Below are positions 36,647 through 45,573 of a stretch of DNA of 64,000 bases, piece by piece. Position numbers and translations under genes: made by a program. How positions within the stretch are numbered: the stretch's first letter is position 1; every line of letters begins with the position of its first letter. The notes beneath the pieces are model-generated. The model had not been told where the DNA came from and did no database searches. It worked only from the letters and a program-made list of their open reading frames with translations. Origin of the DNA: Micromonospora aurantiaca ATCC 27029 (lineage in GTDB: Bacteria > Actinomycetota > Actinomycetes > Mycobacteriales > Micromonosporaceae); the NCBI RefSeq assembly GCF_000145235.1, contig NC_014391.1, positions 310,001 to 374,000 on the forward strand, written 5' to 3'.

Positions 36647-37201
36647 ATGTCCCGCTTCACCGCGTACGAGCCGGACACCGCGCCCGCCGCCGCCCGCCCG
36701 GTCATGGCCGGAGTACGCCGCTCGCTGGGTCACCTGCCCGCCGCCGTGAGCCTGATGGCCGGCTCGCCCGAACTGCTCAAGGGCTTCCTCGCCGCCAACG
36801 CCGCGTTCGAGGCCACCGACCTGGACCCGGTCGCACGGGAGGTGGTCGTGCTGACCGTCGCCACCCGCAACGGCTGCCACCTCTGCGTGGCCATGCACAC
36901 CGCGACGCTGGTCCGGCACGGCGCCGCGCCCGAGCTGATCGAGGCGCTGCGGACCGGCGCGACGCTGCCCGACCCCCGGCTGGAGGCGCTGCGCCGCTTC
37001 ACAGTCGCCGTGCTCGACCACCGGGGCGCGGTCCCCGACGCCGACCTGGACGCGCTGCTCGCCGCCGGATGGCAGGCCCGGCACGCGCTGGACGTGGTGC
37101 TCGGCGTCGGCACCTACACGATCTCCACGTTCGCCAACCGGCTCACCGAGGCGCCGCTCGACGAGCCGCTGGCCGCGTACGCCTGGCAGCCCGCCGCCTG
37201 A
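36647..37201 (+). CDS. Carboxymuconolactone decarboxylase/AhpD-family protein
   Basis: This 184-aa all-helical protein has the AhpD-like motif NGCHLCVAMHTA, a redox-active CxxC plus His. AhpD-like proteins act as peroxidase adaptors or thiol-dependent reductases. The rest of the fold (PVMAGVRRSLGHLPAAV, DPVAREVVVLTVATRNG) matches the CMD/AhpD family. AGAGGGG lies about 8 nt upstream of the ATG. The divergent MarR protein is its likely repressor. A redox defence role is inferred. Confidence 0.9.
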   Translation: MSRFTAYEPDTAPAAARPVMAGVRRSLGHLPAAVSLMAGSPELLKGFLAANAAFEATDLDPVAREVVVLTVATRNGCHLCVAMHTATLVRHGAAPELIEALRTGATLPDPRLEALRRFTVAVLDHRGAVPDADLDALLAAGWQARHALDVVLGVGTYTISTFANRLTEAPLDEPLAAYAWQPAA

Positions 37202-37207
37202 GCTGCG

Positions 37208-37262
37208 GGTGTTAAGAAGGGGCCCCTCCTCTACCGGAGGCGTTAAAAGGGGGCCCGTCCTT
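37208..37262 (-). repeat. 55-bp GGGCCC repeat upstream of mqnL, inverted copy
   Basis: This element is the reverse complement of the repeat inside ccdA (31010-31064), with two mismatches in 55 bp. It lies in the 95-bp gap between the AhpD-like gene and mqnL and could act as a hairpin terminator or leader element. An open frame runs through it into mqnL, giving a spurious longer ORF from 37209. Confidence 0.85.
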
Positions 37263-37295
37263 ACCTCCGCAGGAGGGTACGGGAGGATGGGCGGT

Positions 37296-38753
37296 ATGGC
37301 GGCTCGCTTCCCGTACACCGATCTGAAGGATTTCCTCGCGGCGCTGGAGCGTGCGGGCGAGCTGCGGCGGGTGAGCGCGCCGGTCGACCCCACGCTGGAG
37401 ATCAGCGAGATCGTCACCCGCACCGTCCGGGCCGGCGGGCCCGCGCTGCTGTTCGAGCGCCCCACCCGGGGTGAGATGCCGGTGGCGATCAACCTGTTCG
37501 GCACCGAGAAGCGGATGGCGATGGCTCTCGGGGTGGAGCACCTCGACGAGATCGGCGAGCGCATCGGCGACATGCTCAAGCCGGAGCTGCCGCAGGGCTT
37601 CTCCGGGATGATGGGCGGCCTGGGCAAGGTCATGCAGCTCAAGTCGATGCCGCCGAAGAAGGTCAAGACCGCGCCCTGCCAGCAGGTGGTCTACCGCGGC
37701 GACGACGTCGACCTGAACCGGCTGCCCGGGTTGCAGGTGTGGCCCGGTGACGGCGGGATCTTCCACAACTTCGGGCTGACCCACACCAAGCACCCGGAGA
37801 CCGGCAAGCGCAACCTCGGGCTCTACCGGCTCCAGCAGCACTCGCACAACACCATCGGCATGCACTGGCAGATCCACAAGAACTCCACCGCGCACCACGC
37901 GGTCGCCGAGCGGCTCGGCCAGCGGCTGCCGGTGGCGATCGCGATCGGCGCGGACCCGGTGGTGGCGTACTCGGCCAGCGCGCCGCTGCCGGCCGACATC
38001 GACGAGTACCTGTTCGCCGGGTTCCTCGCCGGTGAGCGGGTCGAGATGGTCGACTGCCTGACCGTCCCGTTGCAGGTCCCGGCGCACGCGCAGATCGTGC
38101 TGGAGGGCTACATCGAGCCGGGCGAGCGCCTGCCCGAGGGGCCGTTCGGCGACCACACCGGCTTCTACACGCCGGTCGAGCCGTTCCCGGTGATGCACAT
38201 CGAGTGCATGGCCATGCAGCGCGACCCGGTCTACCACTCGATCGTCACGTCCCAGCCGCCGCAGGAGGACCACGGCCTCGGCAAGGCCACCGAGCGGATC
38301 TTCGCGCCGCTGCTGCGCTTCCTGATCCCGGACATCGTCGACTACGACCTGCCCGCCGCCGGTGTCTTCCACAACTGCGCGATCGTGTCGATCCGCAAGC
38401 GCTACCCGAAGCACGCGCAGAAGGTCATGAACGCGATCTGGGGCGCGCACATGATGTCGCTGACCAAGCTGATCGTGATCGTCGACGAGGACTGCGACGT
38501 GCACGACTACAACGAGGTCGCGTTCCGCGCCTTCGGCAACGTCGACTACGCCCGCGACCTGATGGTCACCGAGGGACCGGTGGACCACCTGGACCACGCC
38601 TCGTACCAGCAGTTCTGGGGTGGCAAGGCGGGCATCGACGCGACCCGCAAGCTGCCCGAGGAGGGCTACAGCCGGGGCTGGCCGGAGGAGATGCGCATGT
38701 CGCCCGAGGTGGTCTCGCTCGTCGACAAGCGCTGGAAGGAATACGGGATCTGA
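37296..38753 (+). CDS. mqnL: UbiD-family decarboxylase of menaquinone pathway (MqnL)
   Basis: This 485-aa UbiD-fold enzyme uses prenylated FMN. Family blocks include NFGLTHTKHPETGKRNLGLY, GMHWQIHKNSTAHHAVAERL and EGPFGDHTGFYTPVEPFPV, the last containing a conserved Glu and His. In Streptomyces the UbiD-, UbiA- and UbiX-like trio (MqnL, MqnP, MqnM) handles late futalosine-pathway steps. The neighbours here fit that. The start at 37296 has GGGAGG 9 nt upstream. An ATG at 37287 is an alternative. The stop overlaps mqnP (TGATG). Confidence 0.9.
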   Translation: MAARFPYTDLKDFLAALERAGELRRVSAPVDPTLEISEIVTRTVRAGGPALLFERPTRGEMPVAINLFGTEKRMAMALGVEHLDEIGERIGDMLKPELPQGFSGMMGGLGKVMQLKSMPPKKVKTAPCQQVVYRGDDVDLNRLPGLQVWPGDGGIFHNFGLTHTKHPETGKRNLGLYRLQQHSHNTIGMHWQIHKNSTAHHAVAERLGQRLPVAIAIGADPVVAYSASAPLPADIDEYLFAGFLAGERVEMVDCLTVPLQVPAHAQIVLEGYIEPGERLPEGPFGDHTGFYTPVEPFPVMHIECMAMQRDPVYHSIVTSQPPQEDHGLGKATERIFAPLLRFLIPDIVDYDLPAAGVFHNCAIVSIRKRYPKHAQKVMNAIWGAHMMSLTKLIVIVDEDCDVHDYNEVAFRAFGNVDYARDLMVTEGPVDHLDHASYQQFWGGKAGIDATRKLPEEGYSRGWPEEMRMSPEVVSLVDKRWKEYGI

Positions 38754-39658
38754 TGACGGCGGCAGTACAGGAACGACCCGGCCGGGTCTCGTCCTTCCTC
38801 AAGCTCGTCGCCATCGAGCACTCGGTCTTCGCGTTGCCGTTCGCGTACCTGTCGGCGCTGACCGCCATGCAGCTCAACGGCGGCCGGGTGCGCTGGGGAG
38901 ACCTGCTGCTGATCACCGTGGCGATGGTCGGCGCGCGGACGTTCGCGATGGCCGCGAACCGGATCCTCGACCGGCGGATCGACGCGCGGAACCCGCGTAC
39001 GGCGAACCGGGAACTGGTCACCGGCGCGGTGAGCGTGCGGACGGCCTGGACCGGCGCGGCCGTCGCGCTCGTGGTGTTCCTGGCCGCCGCCGCCCTGCTC
39101 AACCCGCTCTGCCTGGTGCTCGCGCCGCTCGCCGTGGTGCCGCTCGTGGTCTACCCGTACGCCAAGCGGTTCACGAACTGGCCGCACGCCATCCTCGGGG
39201 TGGCCCAGGCGGTCGGCCCGGTCGGCGCCTGGCTGGCGGTCACCGGCACGCTCGACGGCTCCGGCCCGGCCTGGCTGCTCGGTGCCGCCGTCGGCCTGTG
39301 GATCGGCGGCTTCGACCTGATCTACGCCTGCCAGGACTCGGAGATCGACCGGGAGATCGGCGTGCACAGCGTCCCCGCCCGGTACGGCCGGCGCTTCGCG
39401 CTGCACGCCTCCACGGTCGCGCACGTGGTGACGTTCGCGCTGTTCATCTGGTTCGGCGCCTGGGTCGGCTTCGGCTGGCTGTGGTGGATCGGGCTGGCGC
39501 TCACCGCTGTCGCCTTCGCCTACCAGCACATGGTGGTCAGCCCCACCGACCTGAGCAAGGTCAACCGGGCGTTCTTCACCGCCAACGGCTTCGTCGGCAT
39601 CGCGTTGTTCGTCCTCGCGCTGCTCGACCTGGTGATCCGGCTCGGCCTGCGGCCGTAG
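38753..39658 (+). CDS. mqnP: UbiA-family prenyltransferase (MqnP)
   Basis: This 301-aa protein has about eight to nine predicted helices. The two Asp-rich motifs are NRILDRRIDARNP (NxxxDxxxD) and YACQDSEIDREIG (DxExD), which bind the prenyl diphosphate and Mg2+. It likely attaches the polyprenyl chain to the 6-carboxy naphthoate/dihydroxynaphthoate intermediate. It overlaps mqnL by TGATG and is followed by a terpene synthase gene on the other strand. Its position between UbiD- and UbiX-like genes supports the menaquinone assignment. Confidence 0.9.
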   Translation: MTAAVQERPGRVSSFLKLVAIEHSVFALPFAYLSALTAMQLNGGRVRWGDLLLITVAMVGARTFAMAANRILDRRIDARNPRTANRELVTGAVSVRTAWTGAAVALVVFLAAAALLNPLCLVLAPLAVVPLVVYPYAKRFTNWPHAILGVAQAVGPVGAWLAVTGTLDGSGPAWLLGAAVGLWIGGFDLIYACQDSEIDREIGVHSVPARYGRRFALHASTVAHVVTFALFIWFGAWVGFGWLWWIGLALTAVAFAYQHMVVSPTDLSKVNRAFFTANGFVGIALFVLALLDLVIRLGLRP

Positions 39659-39679
39659 ACGGCAACGCCGGGCACCCGG

Positions 39680-40645
39680 TCAGGACGCCGCGGCGACCGG
39701 GTAGCGGGCGCTCTCCAGCGTCCAGTCGACCGTGCCGCGCACGGCGGCGGCCAGCCCGTCGAGATGGCTGGCGACGGCGTCGTCGAGCGTCGGGCCGAAC
39801 GACGGCGCCGCCGCCAGGAGCGCCGCGAACCGGTCCATCTCGGCCCGCCAGTGCCCCGCGACCAGGTCGACCGCCGCCGGCACCGGCACGCCCCGCTCGG
39901 CCGCCGTCGCCAGCACCAGGTTGTGCCCGCCGCCGGTGGCCCGGTCGCGCTCCAGCGAGGCGATGTCGTTGAACCAGGACAGCAGGTCGTTGGCGAGGCC
40001 GGCGAGCCGCCGTAGTGCCGGATGGTGGTAGACCGCGTCGGGCAGCGGACGCCCGGACGCGAACTCGATCAGCGGGTACGACACGTACGCCGCCGACGTG
40101 GCCCGGCGCAGCCGTACGTACTCGGCGACGCCCGGTGGGCGGCCGGACGTGGTGGCGGTGGCCTCCCGGTGGACCCCGTCGAGGTGGTCGGCGACCGCGT
40201 CGGCGAAGCGCAGCCGCCACCTGGCCGGCATCCGGCGGCGGGGCTCGCGCCACGCCTGCACCAGCAGCCGGCGCAGCGGGCCGGAGAAGCCCGGGTGGCG
40301 GGCACGCGGGCCCTCGCGCAGCAGGGCGAGCGCGCCGTCACGCAACGCGCGGATCTGCGCCGGGGTGAGGCCGTCCCGCCCGTCGCAGGCGTCGTCGACG
40401 AGGAAGAACCAGGTGAACAGTGTGGTCAGCACGCGCAGGTCGGGCTCGGTGGCGTCCGGATAGAGGCGCCCGGCGTACCGGGCGAAGCCGGCCCGCGCCA
40501 GCCGTTGCCGGGTGGCCGGGTCAGCCGGCAGACCGAGCCGGTCGACCTGCGCCACCAGCCAGCCCTGCACGTCGTCGGCGTACGGGGAGAGGCGGGGCGG
40601 GATGGGGCAGTCGGAGCGGAGCGCCCGCAGCACCGCCGCCGTCAT
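39680..40645 (-). CDS. Class I terpene synthase
   Basis: This 321-aa protein of the bacterial terpene cyclase family has metal motif DDACDG (Asp-rich) near residue 90 and the NSE-type motif NDLLSWFNDIASLERD near residue 230. A C-terminal Arg-rich end is followed by TVDWTLESARYPVAAAS. It cyclises a prenyl diphosphate, most likely to a sesquiterpene, but the product cannot be predicted. The ATG at 40645 follows GGAGGGG by about 8 nt and is preferred over ATGs at 40690 and 40801. It lies inverted between mqnP and mqnM, and no P450 or methyltransferase is adjacent. Confidence 0.88.
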   Translation of the reverse strand: MTAAVLRALRSDCPIPPRLSPYADDVQGWLVAQVDRLGLPADPATRQRLARAGFARYAGRLYPDATEPDLRVLTTLFTWFFLVDDACDGRDGLTPAQIRALRDGALALLREGPRARHPGFSGPLRRLLVQAWREPRRRMPARWRLRFADAVADHLDGVHREATATTSGRPPGVAEYVRLRRATSAAYVSYPLIEFASGRPLPDAVYHHPALRRLAGLANDLLSWFNDIASLERDRATGGGHNLVLATAAERGVPVPAAVDLVAGHWRAEMDRFAALLAAAPSFGPTLDDAVASHLDGLAAAVRGTVDWTLESARYPVAAAS

Positions 40646-40788
40646 CACCGGCCCCTCCGTGGAAGTGGATCGCCGATCGAAGAATTTCATGCCGCGGGAC
40701 GTTCCGTGAACCCTCTGGACATCCCGGGCGGGGCGACCGAAAGGGGGTCGCCGCCCGCCGTCCGCGGCGACCAGGCACGCTTGAGGGC

Positions 40789-41433
40789 ATGCGCGAACCA
40801 TGGGTGGTGGGTGTCTCCGGGGCGTCCGGGACGCCGTACGCTGCGGCTGTCGTCCGGGGCCTGCTCGACGCCGGCCAGGCGGTGGACCTGATCGTCTCCC
40901 GGGCGGCCCGGCTGACGGTGCTGGACGAGACCGGCCGGCCCTTCCGGGACGCGCACTGGACCGAGGACCTGGCCGCCTGGCTCGACCGCGACCTCACCGG
41001 CGCGGACCTGCGGCACTGGCCCGCCGGTGACCTGGCCGCCGGCCCGAGCAGCGGCTCCTACCCGGTACGCGGCATGGCGGTGGTGCCCGCCAGCACCGCC
41101 GCGTGCGCCGGCATCGCCATCGGGCTCTCCAAGGATCTGCTCCAGCGCGCCGCCGAGGTCAACCTCAAGGAGCGCCGCCCGGTGGTCGTGGTGCCCCGGG
41201 AGACGCCGGTGACCCGCAGTCACCTGGAACATCTCATCGCGCTGCACGACGCCGGCGCGGTGGTGCTGCCGGCCAGTCCGGGCTTCTACGGCGCCGGGGC
41301 GGCGGCGTCCGCCGGGCAGCTCGTGGACTTCGTGGCCGGGAAGGTGCTCGACGCGCTCGGTGTCGAGCACACGCTGTTCCGGCGGTGGTCCGGCGAGCTG
41401 GCAGCCGGCCGCCGGGAGGCGGACCCGGACTGA
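40789..41433 (+). CDS. mqnM: UbiX-family flavin prenyltransferase (MqnM)
   Basis: This 214-aa flavoprotein of the UbiX/Pad1 family begins MREPWVVGVSGASGTPYAAA, with the SGASG FMN-binding turn, and carries VVPASTAACAGIAIGLSKDL and VVVVPRETPVTRSHLEHL. It makes the prenylated FMN cofactor that UbiD-type MqnL needs. The ATG at 40789 lies in the 143-bp divergent gap from the terpene synthase gene. Downstream is an 11-bp-arm hairpin (41453-41486). Confidence 0.93.
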   Translation: MREPWVVGVSGASGTPYAAAVVRGLLDAGQAVDLIVSRAARLTVLDETGRPFRDAHWTEDLAAWLDRDLTGADLRHWPAGDLAAGPSSGSYPVRGMAVVPASTAACAGIAIGLSKDLLQRAAEVNLKERRPVVVVPRETPVTRSHLEHLIALHDAGAVVLPASPGFYGAGAAASAGQLVDFVAGKVLDALGVEHTLFRRWSGELAAGRREADPD

Positions 41434-41452
41434 CGGTCCCGGTTGCCGACGT

Positions 41453-41486
41453 ACGGGGCGCGGCCCTCGGCCGGACCGCGCCCCGT
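41453..41486. terminator. Hairpin between mqnM and the BldC-like gene
   Basis: Perfect arms ACGGGGCGCGG (41453-41463) and CCGCGCCCCGT (41476-41486) flank a 12-nt loop between two convergent genes, so it can terminate both. No strong T tract is seen. Confidence 0.65.
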
Positions 41487-41490
41487 CCGT

Positions 41491-41757
41491 TCAGTACATG
41501 CCGGCGTTCGCCGGTCCGGGGCCGGTGTTAGCGGTCGGGCCCATGTTGCGGGCCTTGCCCATGTCCTCCGCCTCGTCCAGCATGCCCTCCCCCTCGAGCA
41601 GGGCCCGCACCTCGGATTCCCGAAACCGGCGGTGCCCTCCTGGAGTCCGGATACTGCCGATCCGGCCGGCCGCTGCCCATCTGGTCACGGTCTTCGGGTC
41701 CACCCGAAACAGCGCAGCGACCTCACCCGGTGTCAGCAGGCGATCTCCAGTGTCCAC
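41491..41757 (-). CDS. bldC: BldC-like MerR-superfamily regulator
   Basis: The 88-aa protein has a single winged helix-turn-helix with the BldC signature: LLTPGEVAALFRVDPKTVTR and SIRTPGGHRRFRESEVRALL. BldC controls the onset of differentiation in Streptomyces by cooperative binding to direct repeats. The start is GTG at 41757 with a strong GAGGAGGG 4 nt upstream. The frame continues to an ATG at 41847, but that region lacks a ribosome site. A Met/Gly/Pro-rich C-terminal tail of about 25 residues extends past the usual BldC end. Confidence 0.88.
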   Translation of the reverse strand: MDTGDRLLTPGEVAALFRVDPKTVTRWAAAGRIGSIRTPGGHRRFRESEVRALLEGEGMLDEAEDMGKARNMGPTANTGPGPANAGMY

Positions 41758-42014
41758 AGCCCCCTCCTCGCGTCGACGAAGCCCCCGGCTGAACACACTG
41801 CCCCCGGCCGGTGCGAGCCCAGAGCCGTCATGAGGGACGTATGGCAATTACAGCACCGGCTACCGGACGTGTCCGCCAAACGCGAAAAACGCACACACTG
41901 GGAAGGTTAGGAAATGGTACAGGCGGAGAACCCCCGTGATCGTACGTTTGTGAAGGGTTGATCCACGGGTACCGACAGTGTTCCGTGGTCGCCAAACGGA
42001 TAGGGTCACTCTCC

Positions 42015-42473
42015 GTGGACACGATCGACCTGAGCCTCGTGGAGTTGTTGCGAGGCAACGCCCGTCTGTCGTACGCCGAGCTGGCCCGTCAGGTCGGCCT
42101 CTCCGCCCCGGCCGTGCACGAGCGGGTCGGCAAGCTGGAGTCCAGCGGCGTGATCCGGGCGTACCGGGCCGAGGTCGAGCCGGAGTCGATCGGGCTCGGC
42201 GTCACAGCGCTCATCGGCATCATCGAGGACTCCGACGCCGACACCGACGAGGTGCTGGAGGCGTTCCGCCGCATCCCCGAGATCGAGTCCTGCTACTTCA
42301 TGGCCGGCGTCGAGTCCTTCCTGCTCAAGGCGCGAGTCGGCACGATCGCCGAGCTGGAGCAGCTGATCGTCCGGCTGAACCGGACGGCGGGTGTGGCGTC
42401 CACCCGTACCAGCATCGCCCTGTCGACCAAGTGGGAGAACCGCCCGCAGCCGCTGGAACCGCCCACCGCCTGA
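42015..42473 (+). CDS. Lrp/AsnC-family transcriptional regulator
   Basis: The 152-aa protein has an N-terminal helix-turn-helix (LARQVGLSAPAVHERVGKLE) and a C-terminal RAM/AsnC effector domain (VESFLLKARVGTIAELEQLI). Lrp proteins usually sense amino acids. It starts at GTG 42015, with TAGGGT (42001-42006) just upstream, suggesting a short or absent leader. Longer in-frame starts back to 41958 exist. The following SDR and Cds1-like genes are on the same strand and could be in its regulon, particularly the cysteine enzyme. Confidence 0.88.
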   Translation: MDTIDLSLVELLRGNARLSYAELARQVGLSAPAVHERVGKLESSGVIRAYRAEVEPESIGLGVTALIGIIEDSDADTDEVLEAFRRIPEIESCYFMAGVESFLLKARVGTIAELEQLIVRLNRTAGVASTRTSIALSTKWENRPQPLEPPTA

Positions 42474-42515
42474 CGCCTCTGGCCCCGGGCCGGGGGTTGC
42501 GGTTACCGTGCGCCG

Positions 42516-43358
42516 ATGACGAGCTCGGAGCGCGGCGCCGCCGTGGTCACAGGTGCGGCCGGCGGGCTGGGGCGGGCCATCGCCGCCGCGCTGCACGCCG
42601 ACGGGTGGAACGTGCTGCTCACCGACACCGACGCCGGGGCCGTGGCGGCTGCCGCCGCGCCGCTGGGTGGCTGGTCCCGCCCGCTCGACGTACGCGACGA
42701 ATCCGCCTGCGCGGACGTCGCCGCCGAGGCGGCGGCCGCGCCCGGCGGCCTCGGGCTCTGGGTGAACAACGCGGGCATCCTGGTCACCGGGCCGTCCTGG
42801 GCGCACGACGCCCCGACCCGGCGCGCGGTGGTCGAGGTCAACGCGCTCGGCGCGATCAACGGCACGCTCGCCGCCGTCGCGGTGATGCGCGAACAGGGCC
42901 GCGGCCACGTGCTCAACGTCGTCTCGCTGGCCGGGCTGATCGCCGCACCGGGCGAGACGGTGTACGCGGCCAGCAAGCACGCCCTGCTCGCGTTCAGCCT
43001 CGGCACTCTGAGCGACCTGCGGATGGCGGGCGTCCGGGGCGTACACGTGTCGTGCCTGTGCCCGGACGGGATCTGGACGCCGATGCTGCACGACAAGCTG
43101 GACGACCCGGGAGCGCTGGCGTCCTTCACCGGCTCGCTGCTCACGCCGGAGCGGGTGGCCGCGCGGGCCGTCCGGCTGGCCCGGCGGCCCCGGCCGGTGG
43201 TCAGCCTGCCGCGTTGGCGCGGTGCCCAGGTACGACTCCTGGACGCCTTCCCCCGGCTCGCCCTGGCCCTCACGCCGGTGATCCGGGCCACCGGGCGGGC
43301 CGGTCAGCGGCGGCAGGCCCGCCGGGTCCGGGAAAACCCGAGCCCACCTCGCTTGTAA
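42516..43358 (+). CDS. Short-chain dehydrogenase/reductase
   Basis: This 280-aa Rossmann-fold SDR has the cofactor motif [12 protein letters not shown] (TGxxxGxG), NNAG in [11 protein letters not shown], and the catalytic Ser/Tyr/Lys in [10 protein letters not shown] and [10 protein letters not shown]. The Asp after beta-2 (LLTDTDAGA) suggests preference for NAD(H). The substrate is unknown. A C-terminal Arg/Pro-rich tail is present. It lies 42 bp after the Lrp gene and 10 bp before the Cds1-like gene, so a small operon is likely. Confidence 0.9.
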   Translation: MTSSERGAAVVTGAAGGLGRAIAAALHADGWNVLLTDTDAGAVAAAAAPLGGWSRPLDVRDESACADVAAEAAAAPGGLGLWVNNAGILVTGPSWAHDAPTRRAVVEVNALGAINGTLAAVAVMREQGRGHVLNVVSLAGLIAAPGETVYAASKHALLAFSLGTLSDLRMAGVRGVHVSCLCPDGIWTPMLHDKLDDPGALASFTGSLLTPERVAARAVRLARRPRPVVSLPRWRGAQVRLLDAFPRLALALTPVIRATGRAGQRRQARRVRENPSPPRL

Positions 43359-43368
43359 CGTTGCCGAC

Positions 43369-44463
43369 GTGACTCATCTCGACCGGTGCGACGAGGCCAG
43401 CCGGCGCTGGGTGACCGAGGCCATCGCCACGGTCGAGGCGGACGCCAACCGCTCCGCCGACACCCACCTGCTGCCCTTCCCGCTGCCCCGCGAGTGGGGG
43501 ATCGACCTCTACCTCAAGGACGAGTCGGTGCACCCCACCGGCTCGCTGAAGCACCGGCTGGCCCGCTCGCTGTTCCTCTACGGGCTCTGCAACGGCTGGA
43601 TCGGCCCGGACACCACGATCGTCGAGGCGTCATCAGGGTCGACGGCTGTCTCCGAGGCGTACTTCGCCCGGATGCTCGGGCTGCCGTTCATCGCTGTCAT
43701 GCCCGCCTCCACGTCGCCGGAGAAGATCGCCCAGATCGAGTTCCAGGGCGGACGCTGCCACCTGGTGGACGACCCGTCGAAGGTCGTGGTGGAGGCGCGC
43801 TGGCTCGCCGAGGACAGCGGCGGCCGGTTCATGGACCAGTTCACGTACGCCGAGCGGGCCACCGACTGGCGGGGCAACAACAACATCGCCGAGTCGATCT
43901 ACGCCCAGCTCGCGCTGGAACGGCACCCGGTGCCCGCCTGGATCGTGGTCGGCGCCGGCACCGGCGGCACCAGCGCCACCATCGGCCGCTACGCCCGGTA
44001 TCGCCGGCTGCCCACCAAGCTCTGCGTGGTGGACCCGGAGAACTCCGCGTTCTACCCCGCCTGGCAGGCCGGTGACTGGTCGGTACGCACCGACCGCGGA
44101 TCCCGGATCGAGGGCATCGGGCGGCCCACGGTCGAGGCGTCCTTCCTGCCCAGCGTGGTGGACCGGATGGTGCAGGTGCCGGACGCCGCGTCGCTCGCCG
44201 CGATGCGGGCCGGCTCGGCGGTGCTCGGCCGCCGCGTGGGCGGCTCCACCGGCACCAACCTGTGGGGCGCGTTCGGGCTGATCGCGCAGATGCGCGCGGC
44301 CGGACGTACCGGCTCGGTGGTCACGCTGATCTGCGATCCGGGCGACAGGTACGTCGACACCTACTACTCCGACGAGTGGGTGGTCGCCCAGGGCCTCGAC
44401 CTCGCCCCGCACCTCGCCACCATCGACCGGTTCCTGACCGACGGCACCTGGCCGACCGCCTGA
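43369..44463 (+). CDS. PLP-dependent cysteine synthase-fold protein, Cds1-like
   Basis: The 364-aa fold-type II PLP enzyme has the PLP lysine in [14 protein letters not shown], the phosphate-binding glycines in [13 protein letters not shown], and a substrate loop [13 protein letters not shown]. The family includes mycobacterial Cds1 (Rv3684), an L-cysteine desulfhydrase that forms sulfide, pyruvate and ammonia, rather than true O-acetylserine sulfhydrylases. The start is GTG at 43369. It converges on the glycolipid-binding-family gene with a GC-rich palindrome (CCGGGGCCCCGG) between them. Confidence 0.85.
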   Translation: MTHLDRCDEASRRWVTEAIATVEADANRSADTHLLPFPLPREWGIDLYLKDESVHPTGSLKHRLARSLFLYGLCNGWIGPDTTIVEASSGSTAVSEAYFARMLGLPFIAVMPASTSPEKIAQIEFQGGRCHLVDDPSKVVVEARWLAEDSGGRFMDQFTYAERATDWRGNNNIAESIYAQLALERHPVPAWIVVGAGTGGTSATIGRYARYRRLPTKLCVVDPENSAFYPAWQAGDWSVRTDRGSRIEGIGRPTVEASFLPSVVDRMVQVPDAASLAAMRAGSAVLGRRVGGSTGTNLWGAFGLIAQMRAAGRTGSVVTLICDPGDRYVDTYYSDEWVVAQGLDLAPHLATIDRFLTDGTWPTA

Positions 44464-44480
44464 GCCGGGGCCCCGGCCGG

Positions 44481-45101
44481 TCAGCGCGGGTCGACCCGCT
44501 CGGCCAGCCCCGGGTAACGCACTACGAAGCCGTCCGGGTCGACCTCCAGGTCGGCGGTGAACGTGCCGCTCGCGTACCGGACCCGGCCCGGACCCAGCGA
44601 GGTGTAGACCTGCTCGGCGGGCACCACGGCCAGGCCGGGCAGCAGCACCCACGCCACATTCACGGCCGTGGCCAGGTCGGCGGGCAGCCGCCCCAGCCCG
44701 ATCCGGCGGATCGGCAGCGTGTTCGTCAGCGGGGAACCGCCCAGATCCACGTCGAGCGCCTCGGCCAGCCGGCCCGGGTCGTCGGTACCGGGCAGGCCCG
44801 CCGGTGGGTGGCCCGCCGCGCTCAGCGCCGCGTCCAGGTCACCCTCCTCGCCGGTACGCACGCGCCACCCGACCCGGCCCCGCTCCAGGCGTACGCTCCG
44901 CGACCAGCCGGCGCCCTCGGACTCGACCTCCAGCCGGTTCGTCGACCAGTCGGGCCCGACGGTCAGGCGGTACCGGCACGTGTACGGGATCGGATCCACG
45001 GCGAGCGCCACACCCTGCGCGGTCAGCCCCTGACCGTCGTCGAGCACGACGTGCTCGGAGCCGGCGGTGTCGGTCCGGGCCCAGAAGAGCGACTTCGGCA
45101 T
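44481..45101 (-). CDS. Putative glycolipid-binding family protein (DUF1089)
   Basis: This 206-aa protein begins MPKSLFWARTDTAGSEHVVL, with later blocks typical of the DUF1089 putative glycolipid-binding family (LEVESEGAGWSRSVRLERGR and PLTNTLPIRRIGL). No signal peptide or membrane helix is seen. The biochemical role is not established. The frame runs open to 45455, but the ATG at 45101 begins the conserved domain. It stands alone between the convergent Cds1-like gene and a small HTH gene. Confidence 0.8.
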   Translation of the reverse strand: MPKSLFWARTDTAGSEHVVLDDGQGLTAQGVALAVDPIPYTCRYRLTVGPDWSTNRLEVESEGAGWSRSVRLERGRVGWRVRTGEEGDLDAALSAAGHPPAGLPGTDDPGRLAEALDVDLGGSPLTNTLPIRRIGLGRLPADLATAVNVAWVLLPGLAVVPAEQVYTSLGPGRVRYASGTFTADLEVDPDGFVVRYPGLAERVDPR

Positions 45102-45205
45102 GGACCGGACGTTACGCGAACCGGCGGTCGGCGGCAGCGGATGCGCGAACGCCGCCGCCGAGCGGGATGTCCCGCTGTTCCCGGGCGTCAGGCCAGCGCT
45201 ACTGA

Positions 45206-45415
45206 TTACCCCTGCTCGTCGCCCTCTGTGGGGCGGGGCGGCCGGTTGTGGCGGGCCCACTCGTCCACCTCGTCCGCGTCCCAGACGTTCATGCCGATCA
45301 GTCGGGCGAGCGGCTCGGGAAACCCGGGGCGGCGGGTGATCTGCAGGACCCGCTGACGCGATACGCCGAACAGGGCGGCCAGCTCGCCGGGCCCGTACAG
45401 GCGTGGTCGTCTCAC
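45206..45415 (-). CDS. Small AlpA/MerR-like DNA-binding protein
   Basis: This encodes a 69-aa protein (from the GTG at 45415) with a helix-turn-helix: LYGPGELAALFGVSRQRVLQ then ITRRPGFPEPLARLIGMNVW and a WARHNRPP end. It resembles AlpA/excisionase-type or MerR-like small DNA-binding proteins found beside mobile elements. The GTG is preceded by TACTTT 6 nt upstream, so a leaderless start is likely. An upstream ATG at 45448 would add 11 residues. It diverges from the two small genes at 45574 and 45818 across a dyad. Confidence 0.7.
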   Translation of the reverse strand: MRRPRLYGPGELAALFGVSRQRVLQITRRPGFPEPLARLIGMNVWDADEVDEWARHNRPPRPTEGDEQG

Positions 45416-45448
45416 ACGCCGAAAGTAGGCACGACACGCAGTGGTCAT

Positions 45449-45469
45449 TTGTCACTTACAGATTGACAA
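45449..45469. promoter_or_regulatory. Inverted repeat between divergent small genes
   Basis: TTGTCA (45449-45454) and TGACAA (45464-45469) are exact reverse complements separated by 9 bp, in an AT-richer patch upstream of the small HTH gene. It is a candidate operator for that regulator. Confidence 0.45.
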
Positions 45470-45573
45470 CCCCCTGCGAGCTGGGGTGCGATGTGATCAG
45501 GCCCCCCGTCCGGTGGCGAGTTCGCGGCGGACGGGGGTGCCACCTGGACGCCGACCATGCAGGAGGGCCCCGA

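Noticed and set aside
37209..37295. Longer start of mqnL through the repeat
   Set aside because: The extra N-terminal residues are the translated repeat and do not match the family; ribosome sites lie just before 37287 and 37296.
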